Assembly (NCBI GenBank): GCA_041678005.1 | Contig: JBAYOW010000061.1 | Location: forward strand, 1 to 10,395 | Direction of reading: 5' to 3' | Source: Sulfurivermis sp041678005 | Lineage (GTDB): Bacteria; Pseudomonadota; Gammaproteobacteria; Thiohalomonadales; Thiohalomonadaceae | DNA length: 10,395 nt | Part shown: positions 5,720-10,395 of the stretch, piece by piece | How positions within the stretch are numbered: the first letter of the stretch is position 1 | How the letters are laid out: each line of letters starts with the position of its first letter | The notes under the pieces: model-generated | What the model was told of the DNA's origin: nothing | Database searches by the model: none | The model's input: the letters and a program-made list of their open reading frames with translations, nothing else | Program-made: the position numbers and the translations under genes

Positions 5720-6868
5720 TCAAAAACGATAGATCGCTGCAGCACCTGACTTCGTTGGCATCCGTTCGGCGGGAACGATCACTACCTCACCACCATTCTT
5801 GAGCACATGCTCACCCAGGTCATCAAGCACATCGTCAACTTCCGGGTGATCCAGATCACCGGCGGTAATTGTGCCATTCGTGACATTAATGCTGCCGGGA
5901 ATCAAGCGGTCGGCCTCGATCAGTAGCGTTGCGATTCGCCCAGCGATGGCTGCCTTGGCAAGCTCATCAAGCTCATCCGAGCCCTGGCCGTTTGCAGCTG
6001 CTTTGCCATAAGCATCCACAAAGCCAGCCAGCCGCTCAAGATAATATGGTTGCACTAACTGCCATGCGCGTTCACGCAGTGCATCAAGCGACAAGTCATC
6101 AGGATGAACATCGATCGCCTCCTTCATCAAAAACGGATTGTGGCTGATGCTGCGAAACCGATGATGGTGCTCTGGCAGCGCAGCCAATATCAGGCGCATT
6201 CCCGATGGTTGCGAGCAATGCTGCAACACCGCCTGGTCGACCGAGCGGAAGAAATTATCGGTGTCTCTGCTTATGGCATCTTGTTTGACATCGGTACCAT
6301 GCCTTGCAGCGCCTCCCGCAGGGCCATGACCATATGCACGATGTGCGCCCTCACGTTCATCTGCTTCTATGCCCAGCAGTTCAGCAGCTGTTTGCGGTAC
6401 GCCTTCGATCGGCAACATCTCATTCAGTGAGTCGCGATTACCCGCATAAATTTTAAATGAGCTTCGGCTCAGTGCAAGGACATGATAGTGGTCGGCTGAC
6501 TGCGCAATGCGCATCAGCGGTTTGGTATGGAAGCTGTCGGCGACAACCACCAACTCGGCAACCGGACGCGGCAGCCGGTAAACACGAAACATCCCGGGCG
6601 CGCTCAGTATCGCAAGTCCGACCGTGGTGTGATTCCAGAAAGCCCGGTTTTCAGCCAGCGCCTCAAACGGCTGCAGAAGAGATTTGATTTCACGCTTCGG
6701 ATATTTTTGACGCAACGACTCCTCCATCATCTTCACGAGATTGCGAAAGCGGATGGAATCCTGTGCATTGTCCGGATGTTGTCTGTGTGTTGGTTGATAC
6801 AAGGACAGACAAGGCGATTCGTGGCTGTCGGAAAGGATGGCCGGGTAATCCTGTGCAAGTGAATTCAT
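5720..6868 (-). CDS. Bacterial eRF1/Pelota-like protein, baeRF family 3 (Balon-type ribosome hibernation factor homologue)
   Basis: A 382-residue cytoplasmic protein of the bacterial archaeo-eukaryotic release-factor superfamily. The N-terminal part (about 15-110) carries CLSLYQPTHR and FRNLVKMMEESL. The middle domain has the family signature HVLALSRSSFKIYAGNRDSLNEM (129-151). A His/Gly-rich loop (about 176-192, HRAYGHGPAGGAARHG) stands where true release factors have GGQ, then comes NFFRSVDQAVLQH. The C-terminal domain shows GRIATLLIEADRLIPG (310-325) and ends GGEVVIVPAERMPTKSGAAAIYRF. Lack of a GGQ motif argues against peptide release. Balon, a relative, occupies the ribosomal A site of dormant ribosomes in cold-shocked Psychrobacter; assigning that role here is by family. 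The ATG at 6868 has agaggt (complement of 6878-6883) nine bases upstream. It is transcribed alone, divergent from the outer-membrane gene at 7319. Confidence 0.85.
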   Translation of the reverse strand: MNSLAQDYPAILSDSHESPCLSLYQPTHRQHPDNAQDSIRFRNLVKMMEESLRQKYPKREIKSLLQPFEALAENRAFWNHTTVGLAILSAPGMFRVYRLPRPVAELVVVADSFHTKPLMRIAQSADHYHVLALSRSSFKIYAGNRDSLNEMLPIEGVPQTAAELLGIEADEREGAHRAYGHGPAGGAARHGTDVKQDAISRDTDNFFRSVDQAVLQHCSQPSGMRLILAALPEHHHRFRSISHNPFLMKEAIDVHPDDLSLDALRERAWQLVQPYYLERLAGFVDAYGKAAANGQGSDELDELAKAAIAGRIATLLIEADRLIPGSINVTNGTITAGDLDHPEVDDVLDDLGEHVLKNGGEVVIVPAERMPTKSGAAAIYRF

Positions 6869-7318
6869 TATCGTGATACCTCTAATAAGTTTCTACAAAT
6901 CGTAGTTGTTAACGCTACGGCGTAATTCAATCATGGTACAAGCATGGGTTATATTTAGGGTGTGAGCGATCCCTTCCGAGCCATCCTCTTGAAGAAAAGA
7001 GAGTCCATACATGCCAGCATATGTATCGTATTACCCACTACAAATTACATAGAGCCAAAATAATTTGACTTGCCCTGCTGCCGCACCCCTTGATGTAATT
7101 CATTCTGGCTGATCTTCTATGTTATGCAACACAAATTTGATACACACAGTGTATCTCATCGAGCTTATCAGCCCATCTTTATTTCTTTGGTTACTACAGG
7201 ATTTAGCTTAAGGTAGTTCCTTGCTGTTTAACCCGATTCATGAGCCCTTGAAAATGATCGAATCAGCCATAAAACTTGCGTACAATCGCGGCCAGGAAAA
7301 GCGCTTGAAGGAAAGTCA
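6869..7318. other. Divergent intergenic region between the baeRF-like and outer-membrane protein genes
   Basis: About 450 bp with no open frame that I can support. It must contain promoters for both flanking genes. A fair -10 (tacaat, 7281-7286) precedes the outer-membrane gene by 32 bases, but its -35 (tcgaat, 7258-7263) is poor. Two dyads are present: cgtag/ctacg (6901-6905 and 6915-6919), close to the baeRF start, and the 17-bp dyad at 7139-7155. I see no tRNA, riboswitch or mobile element. Confidence 0.5.
7139..7155. promoter_or_regulatory. 17-bp perfect dyad in the divergent region (possible operator)
   Basis: gatacac (7139-7145) and gtgtatc (7149-7155) are perfect inverted repeats separated by aca. 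It lies about 165 bp from the outer-membrane gene and 270 bp from the baeRF-like gene. It has the size of a dimeric transcription-factor site. No regulator gene is adjacent, so the binder is unknown. Confidence 0.35.
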
Positions 7319-8320
7319 ATGTCTCGTCGGCACCTCCCGTACCTGACCCTGTTACTGACGCTGAACGGGTGTTCAACGCTTTCCACAGTGACATCGCAAA
7401 GCGAGGACACCCTGCATCAACAACGCCTGGATTCTGAGGCAGCAGCTTCGATCGGAGGGACTAACACCTATGACTTTGCCGATTCCAGCCGCCGGAGCGT
7501 ACGTCGTTTTGTCGTGTGGTTAGGCGAAGGAGTGAATGACTGGTTCGGCGACAAGCCATTTTCTGAGGGTGGAAAGGTGTCCCACGGTCGGCTCAGCGTA
7601 CGACTGCGCTGGCAGGAAGACGACGGGGTTGATACTAACGTTCGTTTTAACGCTCGCTTTGAACTGCCCAATCTGCGCGACAAGGCTTACGTTTTCTTCG
7701 GCCAGGAAAACAAGCGCAACCTGATCGCCGACCAGCCGGAGACTTTCACCCGCGAACAGCTATTGACTCAAAGTCGCCGTGACGACCAGACAGGCTTCCT
7801 TGGCCTCGGCGTCAACCTGCGCGACTACGTAGACTTTCGGGTCGGTGTGCACGGTGGTCTGAAACCATACTCACAGGCACGTTATCGTCGGCAGTGGATG
7901 TTGTCAGCAAAGAATCGGGTTGAGTTTGGTGAAACACTGTTCTGGCGCAGCCGTGAAGGCTTTGGTTCGACCACCCTGTTAGAGCTTGAGCATGCCTACG
8001 CAGAATCCCTGTTGTTCAAGTGGCAAAACGCGGCAACGATTACCAAGGAAACAGATGGCTTTGCGTGGTCGAGCAGTGTTGGTGCATTCAAGATCCTTGG
8101 CAATAACAATCTGCTATCAATGGAAGCGCTAGTAAATGGTGAAACGGATAGCAAAGACTATATTTATGAGTATGGCACGCGCCTGAGATGGCTCCAGCCA
8201 ATTTATCGCGATTGGTTGCTGATAGATTTGATCCTTGGCCATTTCTGGCCAAGCGGTGAGAAAGATCCAGAGCGCCAAAACAATTGGGCGGCTAGCGCAG
8301 GCCTGATGATGCACTTCTGA
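7319..8320 (+). CDS. Predicted outer-membrane lipoprotein / beta-barrel protein, unknown function
   Basis: A 333-residue exported protein. The N-terminus MSRRHLPYLTLLLTLNGCSTL is a lipoprotein signal peptide with lipobox LNGC, so Cys18 would be lipidated and residue 19 (Ser) favours outer-membrane sorting. Residues 40-80 contain a likely amphipathic segment (RRSVRRFVVWLGEGVNDWFG). From about 90 on, alternating hydrophobic and polar strands recur (GRLSVRLRW, NVRFNARFELP, YVFFGQ, FLGLGVNLRDYVDFRVGVHGG, MLSAKNRVEFGETLFWRS), and the chain ends in Phe (AGLMMHF), as outer-membrane barrels do. The ATG at 7319 has aaggaaa five bases upstream. It is followed by no same-strand gene within 1.1 kb, so it is probably monocistronic. 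I do not recognise a named family; a barrel anchored by a lipid would be unusual, so one of the two readings may be wrong. Confidence 0.8.
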   Translation: MSRRHLPYLTLLLTLNGCSTLSTVTSQSEDTLHQQRLDSEAAASIGGTNTYDFADSSRRSVRRFVVWLGEGVNDWFGDKPFSEGGKVSHGRLSVRLRWQEDDGVDTNVRFNARFELPNLRDKAYVFFGQENKRNLIADQPETFTREQLLTQSRRDDQTGFLGLGVNLRDYVDFRVGVHGGLKPYSQARYRRQWMLSAKNRVEFGETLFWRSREGFGSTTLLELEHAYAESLLFKWQNAATITKETDGFAWSSSVGAFKILGNNNLLSMEALVNGETDSKDYIYEYGTRLRWLQPIYRDWLLIDLILGHFWPSGEKDPERQNNWAASAGLMMHF

Positions 8321-8355
8321 ACACCAAAACGCGACACGGCAATATCGGAGAATCG

Positions 8356-8404
8356 CTGGCTGTAAGGGAAAAAGGATGAAACAGCCAGGCCTGCCCAGTC
8401 GGGC
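8356..8404. terminator. Convergent intergenic hairpins, weak terminator candidates
   Basis: Between the convergent outer-membrane and luxR genes, ctggctgt (8356-8363) and acagccag (8381-8388) form an 8-bp stem with a 17-base loop. A small GC stem, gccc/gggc (8393-8396 and 8401-8404), follows, then a short ggattt stretch. Neither has a proper T-run, so termination is only possible. Confidence 0.3.
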
Positions 8405-8459
8405 GGATTTCTATATATCAATAGGCTACCGTGGTACGGCTAAAGTCTGACACGGCAGA

Positions 8460-9272
8460 TCAGAGGCCGGTTTTTCCACCGCGCAGCCAGAGCGCCATCA
8501 ATCCCTGCCGTCCGCGCACGCCGAGCTTCGCGTAGATGCTGGCGGCATGCTGGTGGGCGGTGCGGTAACCGATGCCGAGATGGATGGCGATTTCCCTTTC
8601 GCTGGCATCCGTCAGCAGCAGCTTCAGGACATCGCATTCACGCAAACTGAATGGCGAGAAGGCGCTCGCCAATCCCCGGGATAGCAGCAGCTCACGCTGG
8701 AACGTCCGGCTGCCGAGCAGGAAGAAGCAAAGCAGGTCGCGCTCGTAGTCGTTAAACGGCCGTTCGTCCTGACGTCGATCCAGGGCGAAGTGGGATTCGC
8801 AGCCCACCGAGATGGCATGCCCGCCTTCCAGCCGGTCGTCGATGCGCTCGTCTTCCAGCGCCTCGCGCACGATCCAGCTGCTGCGCCAGTCCTTGTCATT
8901 CATCAGCTCAGTGCGCAGATGACTGCGCGTCCGCCCGGCATGGCGGATGACCGCGGCTAAATAAGGGTCGGTTTGACCGGCATCAAGGTGACTGGCGAGT
9001 TCGCGCGCCATGGCCAGACGGCGCTCCTGGTGATGCAGGTGCTCCACGCCATGGATACGCCAGCCGCGCAGAGGGTCGTCCGTCTCCGGCGCCGGCTGGC
9101 GGCGGGCGCCCACCCAGATGGCGTTGCAGGCGCCGATCAGGCCGCACAACTGCTCCAGGCAATGGCGCAGTGCGGCATCGCATTCGGCGGCGGGCGCGTC
9201 CGCCAGTTCCTGCCACAGCGCCGTCAGCAGGCGCATGTCCGCAGCCTTGAGCCTCTTCATCGACGACGCCAT
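8460..9272 (-). CDS. LuxR-family transcriptional regulator
   Basis: A 270-residue cytoplasmic DNA-binding protein. The C-terminal 65 residues (about 205-265) are a canonical LuxR/GerE helix-turn-helix: FSLRECDVLKLLLTDASERE, then IAIHLGIGYRTAHQHAASIYAKLGVRGRQGLMALWLR, with the typical E-IA--L-I---T---H----Y-KLGV spacing. The N-terminal ~190 residues are a divergent GAF/PAS-like sensory region that I cannot assign; it has no phospho-receiver DD/K pattern and no recognisable autoinducer-domain motif. I chose the ATG at 9272 because a strong gaaggggg lies just upstream; an in-frame ATG at 9311 would add 13 residues but has no ribosome binding site. It diverges from the exported propeller gene across a region with repeated motifs, so it may control that gene and itself. 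Its sequence is richer in G+C than genes further left. Confidence 0.9.
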   Translation of the reverse strand: MASSMKRLKAADMRLLTALWQELADAPAAECDAALRHCLEQLCGLIGACNAIWVGARRQPAPETDDPLRGWRIHGVEHLHHQERRLAMARELASHLDAGQTDPYLAAVIRHAGRTRSHLRTELMNDKDWRSSWIVREALEDERIDDRLEGGHAISVGCESHFALDRRQDERPFNDYERDLLCFFLLGSRTFQRELLLSRGLASAFSPFSLRECDVLKLLLTDASEREIAIHLGIGYRTAHQHAASIYAKLGVRGRQGLMALWLRGGKTGL

Positions 9273-9320
9273 GTTTCCCCCTTCGCGACGCGGCCTGGCG
9301 GGCTGTCGCATCCGCTAATG

Positions 9321-9387
9321 GGCGGATTGTAGCAATGCGCCACAACCACGACAATCCGCCGAAGCGCCACAACCGCGACAATCCGCC
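9321..9387. promoter_or_regulatory. Three copies of a 10-bp motif between luxR and the propeller gene
   Basis: The motif acaatccgcc occurs at 9351-9360 and 9378-9387, and inverted (ggcggattgt) at 9321-9330. Its centres are 30 and 27 bp apart, close to whole helical turns. Position in the divergent promoter region fits binding sites for the adjacent LuxR regulator, although two of the copies are explained by the 27-bp duplication. Confidence 0.45.
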
Positions 9388-9390
9388 GAA
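9337..9390 (+). repeat. 27-bp tandem duplication in the divergent promoter region
   Basis: Units 9337-9363 and 9364-9390 both begin gcgccacaacc and end cgacaatccgccgaa, with one A/G difference. The 27-bp length is a multiple of three and would encode a 9-residue repeat in a frame from 9335, but that frame runs into the propeller gene out of phase and is probably not coding. Confidence 0.9.
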
Positions 9391-9461
9391 TGTTTGCGGT
9401 ACGGCAAGCAGACACAAAAAACAAGCAGGCGCAAAAAAACCGAAAAAGGGAATCCAAACCA

Positions 9462-10395
9462 ATGCGGCACACACCATTCCTGTCCTTATTTCCATCCCTT
9501 CCAGGGCGACGCATTTTTGCGGCAGCGCAACGGCATCCGCGAAAAATCCCCGTCCGCCTGCGCGCTGTACTGGCCGGACTGCTGTTGCTGCTGCCGGGAC
9601 TGGCAGCGGCGGCACCATTTGCCTACATCGCGAACAACAGTTCCAACACCGTCTCGGTGATCGATACCGCAAACAATACCGTGATCGACACGGTGACGGT
9701 CGGAAGCTCCCCCTTTGGCGTGGCGGTGAGCCCCGACGGGGCGCGTGTCTATGTGACGAATAATTTTGACGGCAATGTCTCGATAATCGATACCGCAGAC
9801 AATAGCGTGACGACGGTGACGGTCGGAAGCTACCCCTATGGCGTGGCGGTGAACCCCGCCGGGACGCGCGTCTATGTGACGAATAATTCTGACGACAATG
9901 TCTCGATAATCGATACCGCAGACAATAGCGTGACGACGGTGACGGTCGGATCCTGGCCCTATGGCGTAGCGGTGAACCCCGTCGGGACGCGCGTCTATGT
10001 GGCGAATGGGGGCAGCAACACCGTCTCGATAATCGATACCGCAGACAATAGCGTGACGACGGTGCCGGTTGGAAACTACCCCTTTGGCGTGGCGGTGAGC
10101 CCCGACGGGGCGCGTGTCTATGTGACGAACGAGAGCAGCAACACCGTCTCGGTGATCGATACCGCAAATAGTAATAGCGTGACGGCGACGGTGGCGGTCG
10201 GAGCCCACCCCTATGGTGTAGCAGTGAGTCCCGACGGGACGCGCGTCTATGTGACGAATAGTTTTGACGGCAATGTCTCGATAATCGATACCGCAGACAA
10301 TAGCGTGACGACGGTGCCGGTTGGAAACTACCCCTATGGCGTGGCGGTGAGCCCCGACGGGGCGCGTGTCTATGTGACGAATGAGAGCAGCGACA
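9462..10395 (+). CDS. Exported YVTN-type beta-propeller repeat protein (3' end outside window)
   Basis: The frame starting at the ATG at 9462 stays open to the right edge, giving 311 codons so far. A ribosome binding site, aaggga, lies at 9446-9451. A long basic N-terminus (MRHTPFLSLFPSLPGRR, then RHPRKIPVRLRA) leads into a hydrophobic core LAGLLLLLPGLAAAAP, a signal peptide probably cut near AAA. The mature part is tandem 41-43 residue blades of the type VGSYPYGVAV, NPAGTRVYVTNN, NVSIIDTADNSV; at least six blades are visible. Known YVTN-repeat proteins are surface-layer or periplasmic beta-propellers, sometimes annotated as lactonase-like. Substrate and anchoring cannot be judged without the C-terminus; a sorting signal there is possible. 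A truncated copy of its 5' end lies at about 5404-5535. Long open frames on the opposite strand are a by-product of the repeats. Confidence 0.92.
   Translation, partial: MRHTPFLSLFPSLPGRRIFAAAQRHPRKIPVRLRAVLAGLLLLLPGLAAAAPFAYIANNSSNTVSVIDTANNTVIDTVTVGSSPFGVAVSPDGARVYVTNNFDGNVSIIDTADNSVTTVTVGSYPYGVAVNPAGTRVYVTNNSDDNVSIIDTADNSVTTVTVGSWPYGVAVNPVGTRVYVANGGSNTVSIIDTADNSVTTVPVGNYPFGVAVSPDGARVYVTNESSNTVSVIDTANSNSVTATVAVGAHPYGVAVSPDGTRVYVTNSFDGNVSIIDTADNSVTTVPVGNYPYGVAVSPDGARVYVTNESSD
9651..10395 (+). repeat. In-frame tandem DNA repeats encoding propeller blades
   Basis: The landmark gtctcg followed by atcgataccgca recurs at 9651, 9777, 9900, 10023, 10146 and 10275, giving intervals of 126, 123, 123, 123 and 129 bp, all multiples of three. 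The units are highly similar at DNA level, including third codon positions, for example gacaatagcgtgacgacggtg in several units. The 129-bp interval comes from two added codons near 10166-10171. Confidence 0.95.

Noticed and set aside
8402..8409. Further match to the inverted ACAATCCGCC motif (ggcggatt) after the outer-membrane gene
   Set aside because: Only 8 of 10 bases match and it sits in a convergent region with no promoter expected, so chance is a sufficient explanation.
9335..9763. Plus-strand frame starting at 9335 with a 9-residue tandem repeat (RHNHDNPPK type)
   Set aside because: The repeat is the 27-bp duplication read in frame; there is no good ribosome binding site and the frame then runs out of phase through the propeller gene.
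8983..10208. Long minus-strand open frames (8983-10167 and 9486-10208) with repetitive Arg/His/Ser-rich products
   Set aside because: They lie antisense to the luxR start, the divergent promoter and the propeller repeats. Their repetitive product is just the complement of the tandem blades, and the plus-strand frame has a signal peptide and a known fold.

Overview
The window looks like the chromosome of a sulfur-metabolising proteobacterium, most likely a chemolithotrophic sulfur oxidiser of the Beta- or Gammaproteobacteria. This is an inference from three things: the 3' two-thirds of an adenylylsulfate reductase alpha subunit gene (aprA), a DsrC/TusE-fold protein gene, and short interspersed repeats typical of such genomes, including a Neisseria dRS3-like element. 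AprA alone cannot show whether the pathway runs towards sulfate or away from it. Base composition changes near 8.45 kb: the LuxR gene and the beta-propeller gene at the right end are visibly richer in G+C than the genes to the left.

Layout. Positions 1-3124, plus strand: partial aprA, then a compact three-gene set (an unknown 116-residue protein, a SlyD-like FKBP prolyl isomerase, and a helical-repeat protein with a strict 47-residue period). The last three genes are 6 bp apart or overlapping, so they are probably one transcript. They may serve AprBA folding or assembly, which is inference. Positions 3125-4020: a non-coding repeat island with two copies of a ~110 bp repeat, strong hairpins, a dRS3-like dyad and a possible gene remnant. 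Positions 4021-5252, plus strand: a two-gene unit of an alpha/beta hydrolase of the cofactor-free chloroperoxidase type and a DsrC/TusE-like protein without the C-terminal redox cysteines. Two perfect dyads precede it.

Positions 5253-5719 have no intact recognisable gene. They hold a decayed copy of the leader and first codons of the beta-propeller gene found 4 kb away. Positions 5720-6868, minus strand: a bacterial eRF1-like protein (baeRF family 3, the family of the ribosome hibernation factor Balon). Positions 6869-7318: a divergent intergenic region with two dyads. Positions 7319-8320, plus strand: a predicted outer-membrane lipoprotein or beta-barrel. Positions 8460-9272, minus strand: a LuxR-type regulator. 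It diverges from an exported YVTN beta-propeller protein (9462 to beyond the right edge). Their shared intergenic region has a 27-bp tandem duplication and three copies of a 10-bp motif, suggesting a local regulator-target pair.

The most interesting points are the apr-linked chaperone/repeat-protein set, the cysteine-less DsrC-like protein paired with a hydrolase, the dispersed truncated copy of the propeller gene's 5' end, and the luxR/propeller control region. None of these alone proves a new system.
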